Below, one piece after another: positions 27,088 to 36,291 of a DNA stretch of 64,000 nucleotides. Location: assembly GCF_020342455.1 (NCBI RefSeq), contig NZ_CP080506.1, positions 496,001 through 560,000 of the forward strand, written 5' to 3'. The stretch comes from Profftia sp020342455 (GTDB lineage: Bacteria; Pseudomonadota; Gammaproteobacteria; Enterobacterales; Enterobacteriaceae). The translations under genes were made by a program, and so were the position numbers. Each line of letters begins with the position of its first letter. Within the stretch, counting starts at the first letter, position 1. The notes under the pieces were generated by a model. That model was not told the origin of the DNA. It did not search any database and saw only the letters and a program-made list of their open reading frames with translations.

Positions 27088-28653
27088 CTATAATAGTGTT
27101 ATTGGTGTAATTTTAATTTTTACAATTCTATGACTGATAATTTCAAGTGGTTCAAAAATATAATTACCAATTTTAATTTTTTCACCTACGCTGGGTATAC
27201 GCTGTAAATATTCCATAAGTAAACCAGCTAAGGTATAGTACTCACGTTTATGATTAATAGGAAGTGGTATATAAAGTACCAAATCTTCTAGAGGTATATA
27301 TCCATTAGCGATCCATGTATCATCTTCGTTTTGCTTGATATCGTGACGTGGATCAATATCTTCATCTGCAACAGGAAGATTACCAGCAATTGTTTCCATT
27401 ACATCTGTTAATGTAACAACCCCCTCAACAGATCCAAATTCATCCACTACAAAAGCAAAATGAGTTTTAGCTTGACGGAATTGTTCAAGAGCCATTAGTA
27501 ACGAGACACCCTCTGGAAATATTAAGGGCTGTTTAATTAAAGAACGAAAATTAAAATTTTCACCTTGTAAGTGTTGCTTTAAAAGATCAATTACATGAAT
27601 AATGCCAAGAGGCTCATCAGTAGCGTTATTGTCTGTAACTACTATACGTGTATGTAAATTTTTTTGTAATAATGCGTCTAGCTTATCCTGTGAATTACTA
27701 AGATCTAGTTGTTCAACATCATGGCGAGAGGTCATGATACTACTTACTGTACGTTGAGCCATACCTAATACACGCTCAATCATCATGCGTTCTTGAGGAA
27801 TAAAAAGATCATCTTCATTATTTGTGTTTGTAATTAAATGCGGAATGTTAGAATCTAATTGTATTTCTTCATTTTTACCACTGAGAAGTCTTAAGACGGC
27901 TTCTGCAGTACGTTCACGTAGGGTACGGGATGAAGAGAGGAAGCGACGACGATTATATTGTGATAAATGGTTTAATATTTCTATAATTACCGAAAAACCA
28001 ATAGCAGCGTAAAGATATCCTTTTGGTATGATATAATTAAAACCTTCAGCAACCAAGCTAAAACCAATCATTAATAGAAAACTAAGACAAAGAATAATAA
28101 TAGTTAAATGAGAATTAATGAAGTTAGTTAGTGGCTTACTAGCAAATAGCATCATACTCATGGCAATACATACAGCTGCCATCATTACTGCTAGATGTTC
28201 AACTAAACCTACTGCAGTAATAACAGAATCAAGTGAGAATACAGCATCTAGTACAACTATTTGGATGACAACAGGCCAGAACTTGGCACCCTTACATTGA
28301 GTATTATTTTCATGATCTTTTCCCTCTAATTGTTGGTTAAGCTCAACAGTTGCTTTAAATAATAAAAACATACCACCAATTAGCATAATTAAATCACGAG
28401 CACTAAAATTATGTCCACCGATTGTGAGTATTGAATTTGTAAGGGTTTCTAACCAAGATATAGATATTAAAAGCATTAATCTCATAATTAATGCTAGCAA
28501 TAGCCCTACTATACGGGCTTTATCACGCTGTTCGTTCGGTAATTTTTCAGCTAAAATCGCAATAAATACAAGATTATCAATACCTAAAACAATCTCTAGA
28601 ATAATAAGTGTTGCAAGACCTGCCCAAATAGTTGGATCTGCGATCCATTCCAT
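27088..28653 (-). CDS. yegH: Inner-membrane protein YegH (TerC-like with CBS and CorC domains)
   Basis: 521 residues, against 527 in E. coli. Order: TerC-family membrane domain (1-about 235, with EIVLGIDNLVFIAILAEKLP and VVLDAVFSLDSVITAVGLVE), a CBS pair (about 290-420; MTSRHDVE, THFAFVVDEFGSVEGVVTLT), and a C-terminal CorC/HlyC domain. It begins MEWIADPTIWAGL and contains NRRRFLSSSRTLRER, which match YegH better than its paralogue YoaE. The precise function is not known; related families take part in metal ion efflux or homeostasis. Single gene between deserts. Confidence 0.88.
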   Translation of the reverse strand: MEWIADPTIWAGLATLIILEIVLGIDNLVFIAILAEKLPNEQRDKARIVGLLLALIMRLMLLISISWLETLTNSILTIGGHNFSARDLIMLIGGMFLLFKATVELNQQLEGKDHENNTQCKGAKFWPVVIQIVVLDAVFSLDSVITAVGLVEHLAVMMAAVCIAMSMMLFASKPLTNFINSHLTIIILCLSFLLMIGFSLVAEGFNYIIPKGYLYAAIGFSVIIEILNHLSQYNRRRFLSSSRTLRERTAEAVLRLLSGKNEEIQLDSNIPHLITNTNNEDDLFIPQERMMIERVLGMAQRTVSSIMTSRHDVEQLDLSNSQDKLDALLQKNLHTRIVVTDNNATDEPLGIIHVIDLLKQHLQGENFNFRSLIKQPLIFPEGVSLLMALEQFRQAKTHFAFVVDEFGSVEGVVTLTDVMETIAGNLPVADEDIDPRHDIKQNEDDTWIANGYIPLEDLVLYIPLPINHKREYYTLAGLLMEYLQRIPSVGEKIKIGNYIFEPLEIISHRIVKIKITPITLL

Positions 28654-29532
28654 ACGGTTTGTTATACCTTTGAAGTTATTATAGATCTTTTAGAAAAAAA
28701 TAGTAATTAAGACGACTCATCTAAGTATTAATATACTTGTAATAATATGGTAATATTAGATATATAATAGTGTCTAGAAACTCAAGGAGTAGCATAGAAA
28801 ATATTTCAGATAAATATATTTTTTATATTAAAAAATTTATTTTTATTTTTATAAAATAATGTCTCTTTAATATACTAGTTTGCGATTTATTATTAGTTAA
28901 GTAGTATAAAGAAGATTTATGATTAACCTAGCACTATTAATAATTGACAAAGTCAGGTGAGTAAGTATAGTGATGATAACTAATAATAAGAGACTTTATA
29001 AACAGTTTTTGAAGTATATTATTAATATTTAGAATTAAAAAAATAATTAATAAGACAAAAAAGTTTTTATAAAATATAAATAAAATTTATATTTTATAAA
29101 AGTTAATTATTAACAAAATAACTTTACTTTTATAATCTCTGGAACTATTTATGAATTATAAAATATTGTATAATGATGTTTAATATCATATATTGTATTA
29201 TTAGTCAACTTTAGAGGTTGTAATACAAAAAGAATAAATAATACTATATTAACATCTAGTTTATTTAAACTATATTAAAATCAGTTTTCTTGATATACAG
29301 TTATTAACTATACTAAATACTATCTTTCTTTATAAGAAAGAAAAGCTATTTATTATTTGGGGTTGAGATATTTTTATATACTATAAATTATTATACTGGA
29401 TAATTTATTTTAATTAAAATAAATATATTTATTAAATTATAATATACTTATAAATAAACATTTTATCTATCAATGTACATAAAAATGAAGATTTCATTGA
29501 CTCTTTAATACAACATTAAAAATGGGAGTAAT
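28654..29532. other. AT-rich gap upstream of deoB
   Basis: About 880 bases with no readable gene. In E. coli deoC and deoA precede deoB; neither is seen here. A consensus-like promoter lies at 28944-28971 (listed separately). A 7-bp hairpin CTTTCTT/AAGAAAG is at 29324-29340. The GGGAG ribosome-binding site of deoB is at the end. Confidence 0.6.
28944..28971 (+). promoter_or_regulatory. Strong sigma-70-like promoter 560 bases before deoB
   Basis: A perfect TTGACA (28944-28949) is followed after 16 bases by TATAGT (28966-28971, one mismatch to TATAAT). A perfect -35 with unusually GC-rich spacer stands out in AT-rich DNA. It faces deoB, and may be the old deo operon promoter left after loss of deoC and deoA. 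Inferred from consensus only. Confidence 0.4.
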
Positions 29533-30762
29533 ATGAAACGTATATTTATTATAGTATTAGATTCATTTGGAATAGGTGCAAGTAAAGATGCTGAATATTT
29601 TAATGATGTTGGTTCTAATACTTTAGGTCATATTGCTGATATATGTGCTCTAGGTGAGGCTAATATTGGACGTATAGGCCAGTTGAAGCTACCAAACTTT
29701 AGTAGGTTAGGATTAGGTAAAGCAGCCGAAGAATCAACTGGTATTTTTCCAAAAGGATTAGATAGAGATATAAAAATAATTGGTGCTTATGGTTATGCTA
29801 GTTCTATTTCATCAGGTAAAGATACACCCTCTGGTCATTGGGAAATAGCTGGTGTTCCAGTATTGTTTAATTGGGGTTACTTTTCTCACCCTGAAAATAG
29901 TTTTCCTCAAAAATTATTAGATATTATAGTAAAACGATGTAATCTTCCTGGTTATTTAGGTAATTGTCATTCTTCTGGTACTGTAATTTTGAAAAAGTTA
30001 GGTATAGAACACATAAAGACTGGTAAACCAATTTTTTATACTTCCGCAGACTCGGTATTTCAGATTGCTTGTCATGAAGAAACCTTTAAATTAGAATGTT
30101 TATACAAACTATGTAAAATTGCACGTGAAGAGTTAACTAATGGTGGTTATAATATTGGACGCGTTATCGCTCGCCCATTTTTAGGTAATAAACCAGAAGA
30201 ATTTAGGCGTACAGATAATAGGCATGATTTAGCTGTTGAACCGCCAGCACCAACTGTATTAAAAAAATTAGTTGATGAGAAAGGTGGAGAAGTAATATCA
30301 ATAGGTAAAATTTCTGATATTTATGCCGGAGTAGGTATTACTAAAAAAGTAAAAGCCAGTGGTATTAATGCATTATTTGATGCAACGTTAATGGAAATGG
30401 AAAGAGCTAATAATAATACTATCGTATTTACTAACTTTGTTGATTTCGATTCTTTATATGGTCACCGTCGAGACGTAGCTGGTTATGCGGCTGCATTAGA
30501 GCTTTTTGATCGTCGCCAACCTGAAATGCTGAAATTAGTTAAAGATGATGATATCATTATCTTTACTGCTGACCATGGTTGTGATCCTACTTGGGCAGGA
30601 TCTGACCATACTCGTGAGAATATTCCAGTATTAATTTATGGTCCCAAAATTAAACCAGGGTCATTAGGTCATCGTAAAACTTTTGCTGATATTGGGCAAA
30701 CAATAGCAAATTATTTTTGCTTATCACCAATGGATTATGGTGAATCTATGTTTAATTTTTAA
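29533..30762 (+). CDS. deoB: Phosphopentomutase
   Basis: 409 residues, against 407 in E. coli. It interconverts (deoxy)ribose 1-phosphate and 5-phosphate. Alkaline-phosphatase-fold metalloenzyme: the metal-binding N terminus IVLDSFGIGASKDAEYF, the active-site threonine in SGKDTPSGHWE, DFDSLYGHRRD, and the second metal site TADHGCDPTWAGSDHTRE are all present. ATG preceded by GGGAG. Paired with deoD 218 bases downstream; the other deo genes (deoC, deoA) are not beside it. Confidence 0.97.
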   Translation: MKRIFIIVLDSFGIGASKDAEYFNDVGSNTLGHIADICALGEANIGRIGQLKLPNFSRLGLGKAAEESTGIFPKGLDRDIKIIGAYGYASSISSGKDTPSGHWEIAGVPVLFNWGYFSHPENSFPQKLLDIIVKRCNLPGYLGNCHSSGTVILKKLGIEHIKTGKPIFYTSADSVFQIACHEETFKLECLYKLCKIAREELTNGGYNIGRVIARPFLGNKPEEFRRTDNRHDLAVEPPAPTVLKKLVDEKGGEVISIGKISDIYAGVGITKKVKASGINALFDATLMEMERANNNTIVFTNFVDFDSLYGHRRDVAGYAAALELFDRRQPEMLKLVKDDDIIIFTADHGCDPTWAGSDHTRENIPVLIYGPKIKPGSLGHRKTFADIGQTIANYFCLSPMDYGESMFNF

Positions 30763-30980
30763 TTGTATTAACAATTAAATTAATTATTAGATTAAATAAA
30801 TTGAAAAGTTTTTTAATGTACTAAGATATTTTTAATATATACCAAAATAAAATTATTATAATTATAAGTTTGATTCATTATTAAACCTGTTTCTTTCTAA
30901 GAAAAATTTTTTTGTGTTTTGATTATATAATATTTTATATAATTATAAAAGATATTAATATAAAAAAGGATTAAATAAAT

Positions 30981-31718
30981 ATGTCTACACCTCATATTAA
31001 TGCTGAGATAGGGTGTTTTGCAGACGTTGTTTTAATGCCCGGAGATCCATTACGTGCAAAATACATAGCTACAGTTTTTATGCAAAATATTATTCAGGTA
31101 AATAGCGTACGTGGTATGTTAGGTTTTACCGGTACTTATAAAGGTCGGAAAATCTCTGTGATGGGGCACGGTATGGGTATCCCATCTTGTTCTATATATG
31201 CAAAAGAACTTATAACAGATTTTGGTGTTAAGAAACTTATCCGTGTTGGTTCATGTGGTGCTGTAAACATGAATATTAAATTACGAGATATAGTTATTGG
31301 TATGGGTGCATGTACTGATTCCAAAGTTAATCGTTTACGTTTTAAGGACAATGATTATGCTGCCATTGCGGATTTCCATATGGTAAGTAATGCTTTTACA
31401 GCATGCAAAGTAAAAAATATTCAAGCAAAAGTAGGTAATATATTTTCTACAGACCTGTTTTATACGCAAGATCTATCTATGTTAGATGTAATGGATAAAT
31501 ACGGAATTTTAGGTGTAGAGATGGAAGCTGCTGGTCTTTATAGTGTAGCTGCTGAGTTTTGTGCAAAAGCGCTGACTATTTGTACTGTTTCTGATCATAT
31601 ACGTACTCATGAAAAACTTTCTCCTGAAGAGCGTCAAACTACGTTTAATGATATGATTGAGATTGCTCTTGAATCTATCTTGTTAGGTGATGCAGAAGAA
31701 GAAAGAGATAATACATAA
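30981..31718 (+). CDS. deoD: Purine nucleoside phosphorylase, DeoD type
   Basis: 245 residues, against 239 in E. coli. It cleaves purine (deoxy)nucleosides with phosphate to base plus (deoxy)ribose 1-phosphate, the substrate of DeoB. Phosphate site: MPGDPLRAKYIA and RVGSCGA; nucleoside site: GVEMEAAGLYSVA and the catalytic aspartate in TVSDHIRTHE. ATG preceded by AAAAGGA. Together deoD and deoB can salvage purines and feed ribose 5-phosphate to the pentose pool. Confidence 0.97.
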   Translation: MSTPHINAEIGCFADVVLMPGDPLRAKYIATVFMQNIIQVNSVRGMLGFTGTYKGRKISVMGHGMGIPSCSIYAKELITDFGVKKLIRVGSCGAVNMNIKLRDIVIGMGACTDSKVNRLRFKDNDYAAIADFHMVSNAFTACKVKNIQAKVGNIFSTDLFYTQDLSMLDVMDKYGILGVEMEAAGLYSVAAEFCAKALTICTVSDHIRTHEKLSPEERQTTFNDMIEIALESILLGDAEEERDNT

Positions 31719-31935
31719 GTAAATAAAATATAAAATAAATATAATTTTATATCGTAAGTTAGTATAAATTATAACAATTAACTGTTTTTATTAAATAAAA
31801 TTTTTAATTATTAATATCTACCTTTGTATATTACCATATTTGATTTTTTTAATAAGATTAATTAGTATTTATACTATAAGTAAATTATGAATAAAAATTA
31901 TTATAAACATTTATAAAAATACTGACAAAGAATAT

Positions 31936-33009
31936 TTATAAATTTTTAGATAGCATTTTTCTATGAGTATGTATAGACATAACTATACCAAATCCTGCCA
32001 TTAAAACGATGAGCGCTGAACCTCCATAACTTACTAATGGTAAAGGTATTCCAACTACCGGTAAGAGTCCACTTACCATTCCTATATTAACAAAAACATA
32101 TACAAATAAAATTAACATAAAATCACCTACTATTACGCGGCCAAAAGTAGTTTGAGATTTTACTGCAATAATTATACCACGTATAATAGTTAATAGATAG
32201 AGTCCTAGTAGCAGTAGAACACCAACTAGTCCTAGCTCTTCAGCAAGTACAGCAAATATAAAATCTGTATGGCGTTCTGGTAAAAATTCTAGCTGTGATT
32301 GGGTGCCATGGAGCCACCCTTTGCCGCTAAAACCCCCAGAACCAATAGCAATTTTAGATTGAATAATATGGTATCCAGCACCTAATGGATCTTGCTTAGA
32401 ATTCAGTAGCATAATTATACGATTCTGTTGGTAATCTTGCATTAGAAAAAACCAAAAAATTGGCATTAATGCCATCATAAATACTACTGCGATCATAATT
32501 ATTCGCCAACTAAGTCCTGCAAGAAATAAAATAAATAATCCTGAAATAGCCACTAAAATAGAAGTTCCTAAATCTGGTTGGATTGCCACCAATAACGTTG
32601 GCATAAAAATTAAAGTCAATGCAATGCAGGTATTTTTTAATGAAGGTGGACAAACATCACGATTGATAAAGCGAGCCACTATTAATGGTACAGCAATTTT
32701 AGCAATTTCTGAGGGTTGAAATCGTAAAAAACCTAAATTTAGCCAGCGTTGTGCCCCTTTACTGATCTGACCAAATACATCCACTAAAATCAGCAGTATA
32801 ATACAGAATATATAAAAATATGGCGCCCAACCTTCATATACGCGCGGTGGTATTTGAGCCATAGTTAACATAATACATAATCCTATAAATATTTGCTCTA
32901 TTCTTCTTTCCATCATATTAATATCCTGACCACTTGCACTCCACATTATAAAAGTACTATAGGCTAGAATAGACAGAATACAGAGTAGAAATAACTTATC
33001 AATATGCAT
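31936..33009 (-). CDS. mrdB: Peptidoglycan glycosyltransferase RodA (MrdB)
   Basis: 357 residues from the ATG at 33009, against 370 in E. coli. RodA is the SEDS polymerase of the elongasome and works with PBP2. About ten transmembrane segments; motifs QPSEIAKIAVPL, QPDLGTSILVA, WLHGTQSQLEFLPERHTDF, and PLPLVSYGGSALIVLM are intact. Homology extends upstream of the ATG (codons for IIKNQQQRSIWVK), and the codon aligned with the E. coli ATG is ATA at 33048-33046, preceded by AGAGAG. Translation therefore starts either at the internal ATG, losing 13 cytoplasmic residues, or at a non-standard codon. Follows mrdA. Confidence 0.95.
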   Translation of the reverse strand: MHIDKLFLLCILSILAYSTFIMWSASGQDINMMERRIEQIFIGLCIMLTMAQIPPRVYEGWAPYFYIFCIILLILVDVFGQISKGAQRWLNLGFLRFQPSEIAKIAVPLIVARFINRDVCPPSLKNTCIALTLIFMPTLLVAIQPDLGTSILVAISGLFILFLAGLSWRIIMIAVVFMMALMPIFWFFLMQDYQQNRIIMLLNSKQDPLGAGYHIIQSKIAIGSGGFSGKGWLHGTQSQLEFLPERHTDFIFAVLAEELGLVGVLLLLGLYLLTIIRGIIIAVKSQTTFGRVIVGDFMLILFVYVFVNIGMVSGLLPVVGIPLPLVSYGGSALIVLMAGFGIVMSIHTHRKMLSKNL

Positions 33010-33121
33010 TTTTACCCAAATAGAACGTTGTTGTTGATTTTTTATTATATAATTACTCTCTTTGTATGTCCTATCACTTTTGATGTTCTAGAAGTGACTT
33101 AAATATCCCACTAGGTAGTAT

Positions 33122-34969
33122 CTAATTTTGATCCCCTAGTATTATGTGATCTAGAATTTGACGGACAAGAGTACCTACTGATAGTCCAGATCCACCATTC
33201 TCGAGAATAATAGCTACAGACACTTGAGGATGCTCGTATGGTGCAAATGCCGTCATTAGTTTATGATCGCGTAAATGTTCAGCTAATGTATGAACATTAT
33301 ATGTTTTATAACTAAATACTTGTGCGGTACCTGATTTGGCAGCAATCTTATAAGGAGCATTAGCAAAATACTTATGTGCTGTTCCGTTATTACGATTAGC
33401 AACACCATACATACCATCTTTAGCTATTTCCCAATATCCAGAATGTATATTTCCAATTTGTACTGATTCCCGCTGTTTATAAGGAATGACTTGTCCATTT
33501 ATGTGAGTACTATGTAGTAAATGCGGTACTTTTATGTTTCCATCATTAATGAGAGTATTTAAGGCTTTAGACATCTGAATAGGGGTTGCTGTCCAATAAC
33601 CTTGACCTATACCTACTGGTATAGTGTCCCCTTGATACCATGGTTTTTTATAGCGCCTTCTTTTCCACTCACGAGTTGGCATTAGTCCTGAACTCTCTTC
33701 AGATAAATCAATACCAGTATAATGACCGTAACCAAATTTACCTAGCCATTTAGATAGTCGATCTATACCCATATCGTATGATACTTGATAGAAAAAAGTA
33801 TCTGCAGATTCTTCTAGAGCTTTAGTCACATTTAGATAACCATGACCCCATCTTTTCCAGTCATGAAAGCGCTTTTTAGAACCAAGTAACTGCCACCATC
33901 CTGGATCAAATATAATATAATTTTTGGTAATAACACCTGCACTAAGGGCTGAAACAGCTATATATGGTTTTACGGTAGAAGCAGGTGGATAGAGTCCTTG
34001 GGTTGCGCGATTAATTAGAGGACGATTAGGATCACTAAGAAGACGATTATATTCTTTTATTGAAATTCCATTAACAAATAGATTAGGATCATAGCTTGGG
34101 TTGGTAACCATAGCTAAAATAGCGCCAGTACGGGGATCACTAACTACTAAAGCAGCGCGGTTTCCTTCTAATAATTGTTCTAGGTAAAGTTGTAAGTTAA
34201 GATCTAGTGTGAGGTAGATATCTTTACCAGATTGTGGAAGTTGTTCACGTAAATGACGTATAAATCTTCCCCTGTTGTTAACTTCAATCTCCTCATATCC
34301 TGTTCTACCATGTAGAATGTCTTCGTAATAGTGTTCTATACCTAACTTTCCTATATCATGAGTTGCTGCGTAATTAGCAATTTTATTATTTTTTTCTAAA
34401 TATTCAATGTCTTTATTGTTAATTTTAGATACATATCCTATAACGTGTGTAAGAGCTGATCCATAAGGATAGAAGCGATATTGATGGCTCTTAACTTCAA
34501 AACCTGGGAAGTGAAATTGATTAACGGCAAAGTGAGCAATCTGAACTTCGTTTAATGCATTTTTTACTATTACGGAGGTAAAACTACCTAATCTTTTACG
34601 TTCTTTTTTAAAATGTTCTAAATCTTTTTCTGTAAGATTAACAATATCGCGAAGAGTATTCAGCTGAGATTGTAAGTTATCAACTTTTTCAGGTATGACT
34701 TCAAGATGATAAATAGTACGATTAAATGTAAGAGGAATACCATTACGATCATAAATTATACCGCGTCTAGGTGCTATTGGTACTAGTTTAATACGATTTT
34801 CGTTAGAGCGAGTTTTATAATCTTCGAAATGCAGTATCTGAAGATGATGTAAATTAAGAATTAATATTCCAGATAAAATTAAGATTCCTAGAAAAGAAAT
34901 AAGAATACGTCTAATAAATAACGAGTATTCTTCTGAATAATTACGAAAAGGTTTGCGATATATTTTCAT
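33122..34969 (-). CDS. mrdA: Penicillin-binding protein 2
   Basis: 615 residues, against 633 in E. coli. Monofunctional transpeptidase for rod elongation. N-terminal cytoplasmic tail and membrane anchor (about 20-40), non-catalytic pedestal, then transpeptidase with the three active-site motifs: STVK (S331, K334), SAD (388-390) and KSGT (545-548). The start aligns with the family. In E. coli rlmH and rsfS precede it; here they are missing and 659 bases of gene-free DNA separate it from nadD. Downstream partner rodA. Confidence 0.97.
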   Translation of the reverse strand: MKIYRKPFRNYSEEYSLFIRRILISFLGILILSGILILNLHHLQILHFEDYKTRSNENRIKLVPIAPRRGIIYDRNGIPLTFNRTIYHLEVIPEKVDNLQSQLNTLRDIVNLTEKDLEHFKKERKRLGSFTSVIVKNALNEVQIAHFAVNQFHFPGFEVKSHQYRFYPYGSALTHVIGYVSKINNKDIEYLEKNNKIANYAATHDIGKLGIEHYYEDILHGRTGYEEIEVNNRGRFIRHLREQLPQSGKDIYLTLDLNLQLYLEQLLEGNRAALVVSDPRTGAILAMVTNPSYDPNLFVNGISIKEYNRLLSDPNRPLINRATQGLYPPASTVKPYIAVSALSAGVITKNYIIFDPGWWQLLGSKKRFHDWKRWGHGYLNVTKALEESADTFFYQVSYDMGIDRLSKWLGKFGYGHYTGIDLSEESSGLMPTREWKRRRYKKPWYQGDTIPVGIGQGYWTATPIQMSKALNTLINDGNIKVPHLLHSTHINGQVIPYKQRESVQIGNIHSGYWEIAKDGMYGVANRNNGTAHKYFANAPYKIAAKSGTAQVFSYKTYNVHTLAEHLRDHKLMTAFAPYEHPQVSVAIILENGGSGLSVGTLVRQILDHIILGDQN

Positions 34970-35628
34970 TGTATGCCATTGTATTCTTAGTGATTGTCTG
35001 GTACATAACAGAACTAAATAAATTAATTTTAATAATATAGTTAGAGAAAATAGTTACTGATATTGGCTATAACGACATATTACTATTTTATTTATTGTGC
35101 CCTATAAATAATAAATTTTCAGATAATCAGTATATACATTGTAAAAGAAATTACTTTATTAGTAATAATGTAAAATTATAACTATTTATTTTGTTAAAAT
35201 TTTATTTATTTTCTTTTATATTTTAGTATTTTAGTATAATACTTTAATTAAGTAACCCCCTGTCATAGATCTATATTTATTTTATAGTAAATAGATTAAT
35301 AAAACCTATTATTATCTTTAAGTTTTATAAATAATTTATTTAGTTAGATTATCTTGAATGTGCTCAGGATATAATTTTTGTCGTTAAATCTTAACTATTT
35401 TATAGTTCAGATTTAACGACTATCTATGGAGAGTTTTTAAGAGTAAATATTATATTTTTATAGAAATAAATTTTTATAGATATTTAATTGTAAACATTTA
35501 ATTTGAGATAGTTTTTATGAAAAAAATTTTAAACGTTTTTAAAGTGATTAAATTGTATAATAAATTAATTTAATTGAATTTAAGATTTAAATCTTAAATA
35601 ATATATACATTGTAACATATGAAAAAAT
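34970..35628. other. Gene-free gap where rlmH and rsfS are expected
   Basis: About 660 bases between mrdA and nadD. E. coli has rsfS and rlmH here; no trace is readable. The notable structure is a long hairpin at 35380-35420 (listed separately). Confidence 0.6.
35380..35420. repeat. Long imperfect hairpin (12 bp + 6 bp stem)
   Basis: GTCGTTAAATCT (35380-35391) pairs perfectly with AGATTTAACGAC (35409-35420). Inside it, after one T/C mismatch, AACTAT pairs with ATAGTT around a 3-base TTT loop. There is no T run directly after it on either strand, so it is not an obvious intrinsic terminator. Function unknown. Confidence 0.85.
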
Positions 35629-36291
35629 TTAACGGTAAAGCCTTTGTAATTTTATATAATTTTGAACTTTTTGTGGAAAAAGGTTATCACAGTTTATTGA
35701 CTGATGGTAGCGTTGCCTAATATCAGTTGCTGAGATATTAAATAAGGGGGTAGCAGCAAAATATATGTATCCATGTGCTTTACTGCTAAGTAATTTAGCA
35801 TTAAAAACTTGATTTTTTTTAAACCATTTCTGTAATTCTAATTTTTCTAACTTATTAGGGTATTTAGGACGTGCACAGACTATTAAATGACAGTAATTAA
35901 GAATTATTTCCCAACGATCCCATGTGTGTAGTGTTAAAAAAGAATCTTGTCCAATAATAAAAGCCAGGGGTGTAGTATAACCAAAATCGTAGCGTATTTC
36001 TTCTAATGTATCAATAGTATAAGAGGGAGTGAGACGATCCAATTCACGTTTATCAATAGAAAATAACATATTTCCCTCAATTGCTAATTTAACCATTTTT
36101 AGCCTTTGTTGAGCATTTGCTTCTGGTGTTGGACGATGAGGAGGTATATTATTAGGTAGAATAATTATATGTTCTAAATTAACTTCTCTTGCCATAGCTG
36201 TAACTGATTTTATATGCCCGTAATGAATGGGATCAAAAGTACCCCCAAAAATTGCTGTAAGTTGTGTATTATGAAAAGCTTTATTCTGCAT
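35629..36291 (-). CDS. nadD: Nicotinate-mononucleotide adenylyltransferase
   Basis: 220 residues, against 213 in E. coli. It joins NaMN and ATP to form deamido-NAD in NAD synthesis. Nucleotidyltransferase motifs are present: GGTFDPIHYGH (17-27) and the C-terminal ISATDIRQR. IIGQDSFLTLHTWDRW is the typical middle region. The start overlaps the 3' end of holA by 11 bases, so the two are translationally coupled, as expected for this operon. Confidence 0.96.
   Translation of the reverse strand: MQNKAFHNTQLTAIFGGTFDPIHYGHIKSVTAMAREVNLEHIIILPNNIPPHRPTPEANAQQRLKMVKLAIEGNMLFSIDKRELDRLTPSYTIDTLEEIRYDFGYTTPLAFIIGQDSFLTLHTWDRWEIILNYCHLIVCARPKYPNKLEKLELQKWFKKNQVFNAKLLSSKAHGYIYFAATPLFNISATDIRQRYHQSINCDNLFPQKVQNYIKLQRLYR

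Noticed and set aside
27088..28653. Assignment as YoaE because manXYZ neighbours yoaE in E. coli
   Set aside because: Residue-level resemblance (start MEWIADP, RRRFLSS segment, CBS region) fits YegH better, and manXYZ is 30 kb away here.
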